From Anderseniella sp. (GTDB taxonomy: Bacteria > Pseudomonadota > Alphaproteobacteria > Rhizobiales > Aestuariivirgaceae), in assembly GCA_013041995.1 (NCBI GenBank), contig JABDRA010000555.1:1-7699 (forward strand): 7,699 nt of DNA, written 5' to 3'. Below the pieces are notes generated by a model that was not told where the DNA came from, did not search any database, and saw only the letters and a program-made list of their open reading frames with translations. The first letter of the stretch is position 1. Every line of letters begins with the position of its first letter. This document shows, piece after piece, positions 1 to 6,187 of this stretch. A program made the position numbers and the translations under genes.

Positions 1-457
1 CACCAGGGAATCCTATGCAGAAGATATGTCTGACGTAACTCCCCACAAGGCCAGCCAGGGGTATGTCGGCAGGCCGGGACCGTTTGGCAAATACCTCATA
101 CGCGGGCAACACGGTTGTGATTTTGTCGATGAACTCAAACCCGCGCCTGCAGAACCGGTTATAGACCAGCCCGGTTTCGGCAAAATGCACGGCAGCGGTC
201 TGCGTGAAATACTGGATGCAAATGGCATCACCCACCTGATCCTTGCCGGCGTCACGACACAGTGTTGCGTACACTCGACATTGCGTGAAGCGGTAGATGA
301 CGGATACTGGTGCCTGACGGTTGCTGACTGTTTCGCCTCACCACAGCAGAACTGGCACGATGCGGCCCTGGAACTGATCGCATCTGAAAACCATTTGTTC
401 GGTTCAATCTGCAATCTGCAGGACGTGGTAACCGCTTGCAGCCCAGACAAGGACTAG
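1..457 (+). CDS. Isochorismatase-like cysteine hydrolase (3' part only)
   Basis: This is the C-terminal part of an isochorismatase/cysteine hydrolase superfamily protein. Members hydrolyse C-N bonds of amide or ureido substrates in the cytoplasm (biuret hydrolase, N-carbamoylsarcosine amidase, ureidoacrylate hydrolase). The frame is open to the left edge and begins TRESYAEDMSD, matching the HTREGHxxDLSD stretch internal to family members, so the ATG at 26 is not the start. The N-terminal Rossmann strand with the catalytic Asp lies outside the window. Visible landmarks, numbered from the Met at 26, are the RGxxG loop at 26-30, the VIDQPG segment at 45-50, and the nucleophile motif GVTTQCCVHST, with the nucleophilic Cys as the second Cys (codon 266-268). 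The Lys of the family's DKPG motif is Gln here (codon 167-169). The substrate cannot be named. The stop TAG at 455-457 overlaps the stop of the convergent eipB. Family assignment is secure; full activity is uncertain. Confidence 0.9.
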   Translation, partial: TRESYAEDMSDVTPHKASQGYVGRPGPFGKYLIRGQHGCDFVDELKPAPAEPVIDQPGFGKMHGSGLREILDANGITHLILAGVTTQCCVHSTLREAVDDGYWCLTVADCFASPQQNWHDAALELIASENHLFGSICNLQDVVTACSPDKD

Positions 458-1287
458 TCGCAGGTCGCCACTTCCAGCAGTTTGATGTCCGTCAGCTTGG
501 CTTCCAGGACGAAGTCACCGTAATTCAAGCTCATGTCCCCGGAGACACCGTTTTCATAAAGCACCATGCTAACCTGATACTCAGGTGTTTCCTTGTCCTG
601 ATTGTCCGGCTTGAAATACGAGATCGATACCGGCCATCCGGACAACCCGTTGACGTCTTTCATCTTGGCGTCTGTCTGGTCTTCGCCGGCATCTCTTTTT
701 GTCCCGATGAAGGTAATGGCAATGGCCGGGTTCGCGCCATCGGATCCATCATACAGCAATGTCTCGTCGCGCTGTTCGCCGGCTTCAGCCGCCTTGACGA
801 TTTTCAACTGGTGATCAACAGGGAATGTAATGCCTTCCGGCAAGGAAAAAATCTCTTCCTTCGGTTTGGTGATGGCGCCTGAACCTCCGGTTTTTCCTTC
901 TGCAAGTTTAGCGCGTATTTCTTTTTCTTCCTGCAGCTTGCTGTCGACGAACTGGCGCTGGACGTAGCGCAACTGATCGCTTTCACCGGACTCCCACATG
1001 GAAGACCTGCTGTCCAGAATGCGGGATTTGCCGCCCGACAGGAAAAACTGGTTTATCATGCGAAAGTTTACCGTCCAGCCTTCGCAACCGCTGCCGCTGA
1101 ATTCGATGACCATGCGGCCCTTGGCGCCGGAAATGCCGGTTCTGTCTTCGGCAGATTTCAGGGAGATATCATAGACAGCCCGATGAGCCGCCAGCGGCGA
1201 CGCCGCGGCAGCCGGCAATGCGAAACACATGCCAGTGGCAACAATTACCGTAGCGCTCAGAAAACCGGCTAATTTGGTCAAGATCAT
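454..1287 (-). CDS. eipB: EipB-like periplasmic cell-envelope integrity protein (DUF1849)
   Basis: A 277-residue protein with a Sec-type signal peptide: Lys5, a hydrophobic core at about 6-24, and a cleavage region in PAAAAS near 25-30. The mature start SPLAAHRAVYDISL and the following GARGRM-like segment (GAKGRMVIEF) are typical of EipB/DUF1849. Brucella EipB is a periplasmic beta-spiral protein needed for envelope integrity. C68 (in GSGCEGW) and C276 (second-last residue) match the invariant pair that forms a disulphide between the N- and C-terminal parts of Brucella EipB. Length fits the family. The gene lies 37 bp downstream of the dehydrogenase on the same strand, so co-transcription is likely. 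The Shine-Dalgarno GGAG (1292-1289) is only 1 nt from the ATG at 1287, but 7 nt from an in-frame TTG at 1281. Translation may therefore start two codons later, with little effect on the signal peptide. Confidence 0.9.
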   Translation of the reverse strand: MILTKLAGFLSATVIVATGMCFALPAAAASPLAAHRAVYDISLKSAEDRTGISGAKGRMVIEFSGSGCEGWTVNFRMINQFFLSGGKSRILDSRSSMWESGESDQLRYVQRQFVDSKLQEEKEIRAKLAEGKTGGSGAITKPKEEIFSLPEGITFPVDHQLKIVKAAEAGEQRDETLLYDGSDGANPAIAITFIGTKRDAGEDQTDAKMKDVNGLSGWPVSISYFKPDNQDKETPEYQVSMVLYENGVSGDMSLNYGDFVLEAKLTDIKLLEVATCD

Positions 1288-1324
1288 TCTCCGTCAATTG
1301 TTCCAGACATCGCAGGGATGCTGT

Positions 1325-2284
1325 TCAAGTTACCAGATTCTTTGCTTGCCCCTCGAAAAAGGCATTTACATGGTCAACGGTCTGGCGCCAGCATTCTGTC
1401 TGGGCCTCGAAACTCGCCCATGCCACGTGCGGCGTTATAATTACGTTGGCGCGATCTGCAACTTTCATCAGGGGATGATCATGCGCCGGCGGTTCTGCCG
1501 TGAGCACATCGAAACCTATGCCGCCAATAAGGCCTTCATCCAGGGCTGCAACAAGGTCTTGCTCGTCCACCAGTCCTCCACGGGCAGTGTTGATGATCAA
1601 TGGCTGCCGTTTCATTTTCCTGAACTCGGCACTTGCCAGCATATTTCGGGTGCCGGGCATCAGGGGGCAATGCAGGGTTATGACGTCTGAGCGCTCGAGG
1701 ACTTCATCAAATGGCGTGTAAAGCGGCCCGAGCCCGTCCACTCCCTTGTGGGCGGCGAACAACACGGTCATGCCGAGCGCGCGGGCAATGTCCGCAACTG
1801 ACTGGCCGAGATTGCCCTCGCCGAAAATTCCCAGTGTTGAGCCTCTCAGGTCCTTGATTGCGTGGGTATGGAAACAGAACTGACCGGCATCCTGCCACTT
1901 GCCGTCCACGACATCTTGGGCATAAGCGGCAATGGCACGGCGCAGCGCGAAGATCAGCGCGAAGGTATGTTCCGGCACGGTGTTGACGGCATATCCGCGC
2001 ACGTTTGAAACCTTGACGCCGTGATCACGGCACGCCGGCACGTCGATCACGTCGAAACCGGTTGCAGCCACGGACACCATTTTCAGGTCAGGCAACTGAG
2101 CCAGGGTTTCAGCCCGGATAGGCACCTTGTTGGTAATGGCAACGGTTGCTCCCTCAAGCCGTTCAACGATCTGGTCCGGCGATGTCGCGGCATGCTCCAC
2201 CCAGTCATGTTCGATGTTCGGGCGCACCAGTTCGATTTCCGGGGCAAAGGTACCCCGGTCCAGAAAAACTATTTTGGTCATCAA
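1325..2284 (-). CDS. D-2-hydroxyacid dehydrogenase (glycerate dehydrogenase / hydroxypyruvate reductase type)
   Basis: A 319-residue cytoplasmic NAD(P)-dependent D-isomer-specific 2-hydroxyacid dehydrogenase, close in pattern to glycerate dehydrogenase (HprA), which interconverts D-glycerate and hydroxypyruvate. An N-terminal substrate-binding half (to about residue 100) is followed by the nucleotide-binding domain with GIFGEGNLG (152-160). The catalytic Arg is R235 in TARGG, the Glu is E264 in DVLTAEPP, and the His is H286 in ITPHVAWAS. The full triad and normal length indicate an intact enzyme. At the end of the second Rossmann strand the sequence is FAAHKG (177-181) where glycerate dehydrogenases commonly have an acidic residue, so cofactor preference is open. 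The longest frame begins with TTG at 2284, directly followed by ATG at 2281. AGGGA (2295-2291) is 6 nt from TTG and 9 nt from ATG, so either could be used. It is divergent from ridA and is the first gene of the pair with eipB. The exact substrate is inferred. Confidence 0.9.
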   Translation of the reverse strand: MMTKIVFLDRGTFAPEIELVRPNIEHDWVEHAATSPDQIVERLEGATVAITNKVPIRAETLAQLPDLKMVSVAATGFDVIDVPACRDHGVKVSNVRGYAVNTVPEHTFALIFALRRAIAAYAQDVVDGKWQDAGQFCFHTHAIKDLRGSTLGIFGEGNLGQSVADIARALGMTVLFAAHKGVDGLGPLYTPFDEVLERSDVITLHCPLMPGTRNMLASAEFRKMKRQPLIINTARGGLVDEQDLVAALDEGLIGGIGFDVLTAEPPAHDHPLMKVADRANVIITPHVAWASFEAQTECWRQTVDHVNAFFEGQAKNLVT

Positions 2285-2310
2285 TACAAATCCCTGAATT
2301 ATCTCTCCGG

Positions 2311-2322
2311 CACGCTAGCGTG
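2311..2322. promoter_or_regulatory. Perfect 12-bp palindrome, candidate operator
   Basis: CACGCTAGCGTG is its own reverse complement. It lies between the divergent dehydrogenase and ridA genes, 27 bp from the TTG start of the former. Its right end runs into the direct repeat GTGACC-TTA-GTGACC (2320-2325 and 2329-2334, 9-bp period). A symmetric site in a divergent promoter region is what a dimeric repressor or activator would bind, but no regulator gene is in the window and no known consensus is recognised. Confidence 0.35.
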
Positions 2323-2375
2323 ACCTTAGTGACCATCGCAAGCGACGACTTTGCAGAACTGTCACATTTCCGGTC

Positions 2376-2404
2376 TGGTCAAGTGCCGCATCCGTCCCTA
2401 GATT
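2376..2404 (+). promoter_or_regulatory. Possible sigma-70-type promoter for ridA
   Basis: TGGTCA (2376-2381, 4 of 6 matches to TTGACA) is separated by 17 bp from TAGATT (2399-2404, 4 of 6 matches to TATAAT). A transcript would begin near 2411, leaving a leader of about 37 nt with the ridA ribosome site. The match is modest and alphaproteobacterial promoters are degenerate, so this is tentative. Confidence 0.25.
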
Positions 2405-2447
2405 GCAGCTCAACCAACCAACCTGAAATCTAACAAAGGAAATCATC

Positions 2448-2912
2448 ATGGGCACCATCGACGACCGTCTTGCAGAACTGGGCATAGACATTCCGACTCC
2501 GGCAGCACCTGTTGCCAATTATGTCGGGTGGGTTCGCACCGGCAACCTGGTGTTCACCGCCGGTCAGGTGCCTTTGAAGGACGGCGAGTTCATGTACCAA
2601 GGCATCGTCGGCGACACTGTTTCAGTCGAAGACGCAACCGAGGCGGCAAAACTGTGTGCCATCAACATCATTGCCCAGGTGAAGCAGGCCTGTGACGGCG
2701 ATCTGGACAAGGTAAAGCGCATTGTCAAACTGGTCGGGTTTGTGAACGGCGTGCCTGGTTTTGGCGATCAGCCCAAAATCATCAATGGTGCATCCGACAT
2801 GATGGTCGAGGTGTTCGGTGAGAAAGGCAAGCATGCACGTTCTGCTGTTGGCGCAGGATCCCTGCCTATCAACCTGTCCGTCGAAATCGAGGCAGTTGTA
2901 GAAATCGAATAG
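2448..2912 (+). CDS. RidA-family protein (YjgF/YER057c/UK114), reactive imine/enamine deaminase
   Basis: A 154-residue cytoplasmic protein of the Rid superfamily. RidA homotrimers hydrolyse reactive 2-aminoacrylate and related enamine/imine intermediates released by PLP enzymes, yielding keto acids and ammonia. Family marks are NLVFTAGQVPL (33-43), the helix AAKLCAINII (66-75), VNGVPGFGDQP (99-109) and the C-terminal block with ARSAVGAGSLP and VEIEAVVEIE. R131 occupies the place of the Arg that binds the substrate carboxylate in E. coli RidA (R105), so deaminase activity is plausible. At 154 residues it belongs to the longer Rid type with an N-terminal extension (IDDRLAELGIDIP), not the 128-residue RidA type. 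The start is supported by AAAGGA at 2435-2440, 7 nt before ATG. It heads a probable operon with the GDPD gene 13 bp downstream. Confidence 0.92.
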   Translation: MGTIDDRLAELGIDIPTPAAPVANYVGWVRTGNLVFTAGQVPLKDGEFMYQGIVGDTVSVEDATEAAKLCAINIIAQVKQACDGDLDKVKRIVKLVGFVNGVPGFGDQPKIINGASDMMVEVFGEKGKHARSAVGAGSLPINLSVEIEAVVEIE

Positions 2913-2925
2913 AAGGCTGACGCCG

Positions 2926-3693
2926 ATGTGGCGGCCTTCCGACCCTGATTGCGATTGGCTGACAAAAGCCGCCATCGCACATCGGGGGTTGCATGACATA
3001 CGAAACGGCGTGGTGGAAAACTCCATGCTCGCTGTCGAAGCGGCAATTGAGCATGATTATGCCATAGAGGTTGACGTTCAGTTGTCCAGCGATGGCGAAG
3101 CCATGGTTTTCCATGATCGCACGCTTGACTGTCTGACCAACGAGACGGGGGCTGTCAGCGAATTTCCGGCCTGTGAGTTGAACAGGATTGCATACGCAGA
3201 CGGCAAGGGAACCATCCCCACGCTTGGCCAACTGCTGGATCAGGTTGCCGGCCGGGTTGGTCTGGTAATCGAGATCAAGAGCGGTTGGAAGGGTGACACC
3301 CGGCTGGTGCAAAGGACAGCGCAATGTTTGGCGTCTTACACCGGGGAAGCTGCCGTGATGTCGTTTGACCCGGTTCAGGTCGCCTGGCTGGCCCATGAAG
3401 CTCCGGACATCATCCGGGGCATGGTGGCGGACGGCGCAACACAGGACGACTATCCCTGGCTGCCGCTGTCAACGCGACTTTCGCTGCGGGAGTTTCGTCA
3501 CGCGGATGTGACCGAGCCGGATTTCCTGTCTCTGGACAAGCACTGGCTGCCCTGCCCGGTTTCACGCACATATCGCAAAAAACGCGTTCCGATGATCTGC
3601 TGGACCGTGCGTTCCGAACAAGAAGCATCAGATGCGCTAAGATGGTGCGATCAGATTACATTTGAAGGGTATTTGCCCAGGACCATGGTCTAA
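2926..3693 (+). CDS. Glycerophosphodiester phosphodiesterase family protein (UgpQ-like)
   Basis: A 255-residue GDPD-domain enzyme, expected to hydrolyse glycerophosphodiesters (phospholipid deacylation products) to sn-glycerol 3-phosphate and an alcohol in a metal-dependent reaction. The whole protein is one TIM-barrel domain. The N-terminal HRG is at 19-21, EN at 31-32, the metal-binding E48 and D50 in IEVDVQLSSDG, the catalytic HD at 63-64 in VFHDRTLD, and a further acidic/Lys strand VIEIKSG (114-120). No signal peptide is visible, so it is probably cytoplasmic like UgpQ. Length is normal for bacterial UgpQ-type proteins. GAAGG at 2912-2916, 9 nt before the ATG, supports the start. It sits between ridA and the FemAB-like gene with 13- and 8-bp gaps, arguing for one transcript. 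The physiological substrate is not shown by the sequence. Confidence 0.92.
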   Translation: MWRPSDPDCDWLTKAAIAHRGLHDIRNGVVENSMLAVEAAIEHDYAIEVDVQLSSDGEAMVFHDRTLDCLTNETGAVSEFPACELNRIAYADGKGTIPTLGQLLDQVAGRVGLVIEIKSGWKGDTRLVQRTAQCLASYTGEAAVMSFDPVQVAWLAHEAPDIIRGMVADGATQDDYPWLPLSTRLSLREFRHADVTEPDFLSLDKHWLPCPVSRTYRKKRVPMICWTVRSEQEASDALRWCDQITFEGYLPRTMV

Positions 3694-3701
3694 GCACCAC
3701 A

Positions 3702-4799
3702 ATGACGAAGCAGGAAAAAGACCAGTTTTCCATCGAGGTTCATCAGTCCATTACGGGCATTGAACCTGAGACATGGGACAGGTGCGCCAATCCGCCGTGG
3801 CGGCCCTACAATCCGTTTGTGCGCCACGCCTTCCTGAAGGCGTTGGAGACATCCGGGTCGGCAGTGGCCGAAACCGGATGGCTGGGCCAGCACATGCAGT
3901 TGAAGTCCGGTGACGGGGAAACCATCGCCGTCATGCCGTGCTACCTGAAGAACCACTCGCAGGGTGAGTATGTGTTTGACTATGGCTGGGCAGAAGCCAT
4001 TCAGCGGGCCGGCGGGCGGTATTATCCAAAACTGCAGATATCGGTTCCGTTCACACCGGCATCGGGTCCGCGTGTGCTTGTCGCCCGCCAGGATCAACTC
4101 AGGCAATGCCGGGCTGCCATGGCCGATGCGTCAGACCAGTTGGCGGCTCGTCTCGGAGCGTCTTCCGCGCATATGACATTTGTTGAGGCCGACGAATACA
4201 CCGACTTTGGTGAGTTTGGCTGGCTGCAGCGCAATGACACACAGTTTCATTGGCACAATGATGATTTTTCATCATTTGATCAGTTCCTTGGCGTCCTTTC
4301 CTCACGCAAGCGCAAGAATATCCGCAAGGAACGCAAAACCGTGGTTGAGGCGGGGTTGGACATACAGGTCCTGACCGGAAACGATATCACCGAGGAGCAC
4401 TGGGACCAGTTTTTCCATTTCTATATAGACACCGGTGATCGCAAATGGGGAACGCCCTACCTGACCCGCGAGTTCTTTTCCGCTGTCGGCGAAACCATGG
4501 CCGACGACATTGCACTGGTAATGGTGCGCAATAACGGGCGCTGGGTGGCGGGCGCAATCAATTTCATCGGTGGTGACGCCCTGTATGGCCGCAACTGGGG
4601 ATGCATCGAACACCATGACTGCCTGCATTTCGAGGTCTGCTATTATACGGCGATCGAATTTGCCATTACCCACGGCCTGAAACGTGTGGAAGCCGGTGCG
4701 CAAGGCCCCCACAAGCTGGCCCGCGGATACCTGCCCGTGACCACGCGCTCGGTTCACATGATCCAGGACCCGCGTTTGCACACAGCCGTGGCTGACTAA
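3702..4799 (+). CDS. FemAB-like / DUF482 protein (GNAT-fold), truncated at its C-terminus by an in-frame TAA
   Basis: A 365-residue protein of the FemAB-like DUF482 family (PF04339), related to acyl/aminoacyl transferases; the substrate is unknown, and links to peptidoglycan come from FemAB similarity only. Family landmarks are NPFVRHAFLKALETSGS, then TGWLGQH, YLKNHSQGEYVFDYGWAEA, GGRYYPKLQISVPFTPASGPR, the SRKRKNIRKER basic segment near 200-212, FYIDTGDRKWGTPYLTREFF, and the acceptor-like block GRNWGCIEHHDCLHFEVCYYTAIEFA. The C-terminal hallmark GAQGPHKLARGYLPV is present, but TAA (4797-4799) follows AVAD directly. The same frame continues for 34 codons with the usual family tail, so this copy lacks the last part of the fold. 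No strong ribosome site lies just before the ATG at 3702; translation may be coupled to the GDPD gene ending 8 bp upstream. Family call is confident; function after truncation is doubtful. Confidence 0.85.
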   Translation: MTKQEKDQFSIEVHQSITGIEPETWDRCANPPWRPYNPFVRHAFLKALETSGSAVAETGWLGQHMQLKSGDGETIAVMPCYLKNHSQGEYVFDYGWAEAIQRAGGRYYPKLQISVPFTPASGPRVLVARQDQLRQCRAAMADASDQLAARLGASSAHMTFVEADEYTDFGEFGWLQRNDTQFHWHNDDFSSFDQFLGVLSSRKRKNIRKERKTVVEAGLDIQVLTGNDITEEHWDQFFHFYIDTGDRKWGTPYLTREFFSAVGETMADDIALVMVRNNGRWVAGAINFIGGDALYGRNWGCIEHHDCLHFEVCYYTAIEFAITHGLKRVEAGAQGPHKLARGYLPVTTRSVHMIQDPRLHTAVAD

Positions 4800-4904
4800 C
4801 TCGAGCAGGAGCGCAGGGCCGTGGCGCGAGACAACAAGCTGATCGAAGAGCAGCATTCGCCATTCCGCAAAGCGCAGCAACGGGACATGGATGGGGATAT
4901 TTGA
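4800..4904 (+). pseudogene. Remnant C-terminal tail of the FemAB-like gene, in frame after the TAA
   Basis: The frame of the preceding gene stays open for 34 codons after its TAA and ends at TGA 4902-4904. It reads LEQERRAVARDNKLIEEQ followed by HSPFRKAQQRDMDGDI. The join AVAD-[stop]-LEQERR...HSPFRK matches the usual end of DUF482 proteins, where an aromatic residue normally precedes LExER. A single base change from TAC or TAT to TAA would explain it. It has no start codon or ribosome site of its own. Confidence 0.7.
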
Positions 4905-4961
4905 GCGGTTGGATTAGGCATTTCTAAGCACCTGGCGTTCAGACTCCCCGCAATTCAAGTC

Positions 4962-4965
4962 GGAG
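4962..4965 (+). promoter_or_regulatory. Ribosome-binding site deciding a GTG start
   Basis: GGAG, within CGGAGAAG, lies 7 nt before the GTG at 4973. This supports GTG as the start of the orphan membrane protein: the N-terminus it gives is a short polar stretch leading directly into the first transmembrane helix, and no in-frame ATG occurs until residue 35. Confidence 0.65.
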
Positions 4966-4972
4966 AAGTGCT

Positions 4973-6124
4973 GTGACCCAACCTGCCAAGACACCGGAAA
5001 GTTCCAAATCATCTGTGGCTTGGGGCTGCCTGCTCAGCGGCGTTGCCGCCCTGGTGACATTTGGAACCGCCATCATGATCATGGCACCCATGAGTTGGGC
5101 CGCTGTGTTCGTGTTCGCCCCTATGATGGGCATTGCCACTATTGCGTGGATAGTCATAGTCAGCGTCGCAAACAGGGGGAATGCTGACATGTGGGGTGGA
5201 ACGCTGCTCTTTGCAGCGTTCGCAATGGCTGGGTTTGTGACTTTTATTCTGCTGGACAAAAACGAACAATCAGCGAAACGCGAAGCAGACATTAAACTGG
5301 GTGAATCTCTGGCAACAAGCAGACTGATAGACAATCCAATCGGTCCCATAGATCGCCTCGCAGTTACTTCCATGCAGTGTGGACACGGCGTATGTGGTCA
5401 CGCTCTCATGTTCGGCATGGCCAAGGAAGTCGTTACGATTTCACGATACAAGAACTGGATTACCTATTACCGTTTGCAACCCATCGGAAAGTGCCCCACC
5501 TACAACGACAGTGGCGCGGCGTATGTGGCACCATTGCAGCAAATTGGAATCTTTGATGCATGTTTGCGCCGGATGAAGAAGGTACAATCCGACCCATACA
5601 GTGAGATCAAGAATGCTGTGCTCATATCTTACCAAAGTAGTGGACACGAAAGAGATAAAGGCTTGTTCCCTTCCCGGCATATTTACGGCGTGGTGGCGCG
5701 CAAGATGGAAAACAGACACATTACAGAGGAGTTGGCGCGATGGGAGTACTTCCATTCCGGGCGTGCGCAACGCAGTTTTGGAAAGCGGTTCAATCAGACA
5801 GAGTTCGTAGCAGCACTCACAGGAATGGAAGCGGACATGGACAAGGCGTTTGTGAGGCGTTCATTTTCTGATGCTGTGCGGCATATCAAGGAAAAGATTG
5901 GCCTTATCAAAATGGAATACAGAGCCATTTTCGCTTATCTGCAAAAATTGGTCAGAGACGCCCGCGCCGAAACCGGTGAGCCCGTTATTGTCACCAAGGC
6001 AACAGATGATGAACTACAAGCCATTATTGAACATCTGTGTTTTGCCAGGACGTCTGAGAAAAACCGTTGCTCGACTCGGCTCGAATACCTCAGGAGCGAG
6101 TACAACATGGAAATTCGACCTTGA
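4973..6124 (+). CDS. Unrecognised membrane protein with three N-terminal helices and a cysteine-containing C-terminal domain
   Basis: A 383-residue protein that I do not recognise. After a short polar N-terminus with two Lys come three hydrophobic segments at about 17-39, 41-66 and 73-94. The remaining ~290 residues are soluble in character, so it is probably anchored in the inner membrane by its N-terminus. With the N-terminus inside, three helices would put the large domain in the periplasm; the Lys/Arg-rich stretch just after helix 3 (96-108) argues somewhat against this, so topology is not settled. Cysteines C136 and C141 (QCGHGVCGH), C174 (GKCPTY) and C197 (DACLRR) cluster in the first part of the domain, with C356 and C366 near the end; paired disulphides are possible. 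Residues 285-330 look helical and charged. The gene is clearly AT-richer than its neighbours and separates two conserved genes, suggesting acquisition. It starts at GTG with a good ribosome site. No function can be assigned. Confidence 0.75.
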   Translation: MTQPAKTPESSKSSVAWGCLLSGVAALVTFGTAIMIMAPMSWAAVFVFAPMMGIATIAWIVIVSVANRGNADMWGGTLLFAAFAMAGFVTFILLDKNEQSAKREADIKLGESLATSRLIDNPIGPIDRLAVTSMQCGHGVCGHALMFGMAKEVVTISRYKNWITYYRLQPIGKCPTYNDSGAAYVAPLQQIGIFDACLRRMKKVQSDPYSEIKNAVLISYQSSGHERDKGLFPSRHIYGVVARKMENRHITEELARWEYFHSGRAQRSFGKRFNQTEFVAALTGMEADMDKAFVRRSFSDAVRHIKEKIGLIKMEYRAIFAYLQKLVRDARAETGEPVIVTKATDDELQAIIEHLCFARTSEKNRCSTRLEYLRSEYNMEIRP

Positions 6125-6187
6125 TTGAACTGGTGCTTTTCAGATACTCGCTATCCAACTCTACACAACCCGGACGCAAGAATTCAA

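Noticed and set aside
1284..1308. 8-codon minus-strand frame (MSGTIDGE) overlapping the eipB start as a leader peptide
   Set aside because: It has no ribosome site of its own and is too short to separate from chance; mentioned only in connection with the eipB start.
2298..2303. GATAAT on the minus strand as a -10 box for the dehydrogenase
   Set aside because: A start about 7 nt downstream would fall on the AGGGA ribosome site, and the -35 position (AGGTCA) matches poorly.
2869..3396. 175-codon minus-strand frame opposite the GDPD gene
   Set aside because: It is a shadow of the GDPD and ridA coding sequence, with low-complexity Arg/Pro-rich translation and no family features.
4302..4880. 192-codon minus-strand frame opposite the FemAB-like gene
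   Set aside because: It is antisense to a clear family protein, has no recognisable domain, and arises from high-GC codon bias.
4930..4968. CTCC/GGAG pairing that might hide the orphan gene's ribosome site
   Set aside because: Only four bases pair and the flanks do not extend the stem, so it is unlikely to form a regulatory hairpin.
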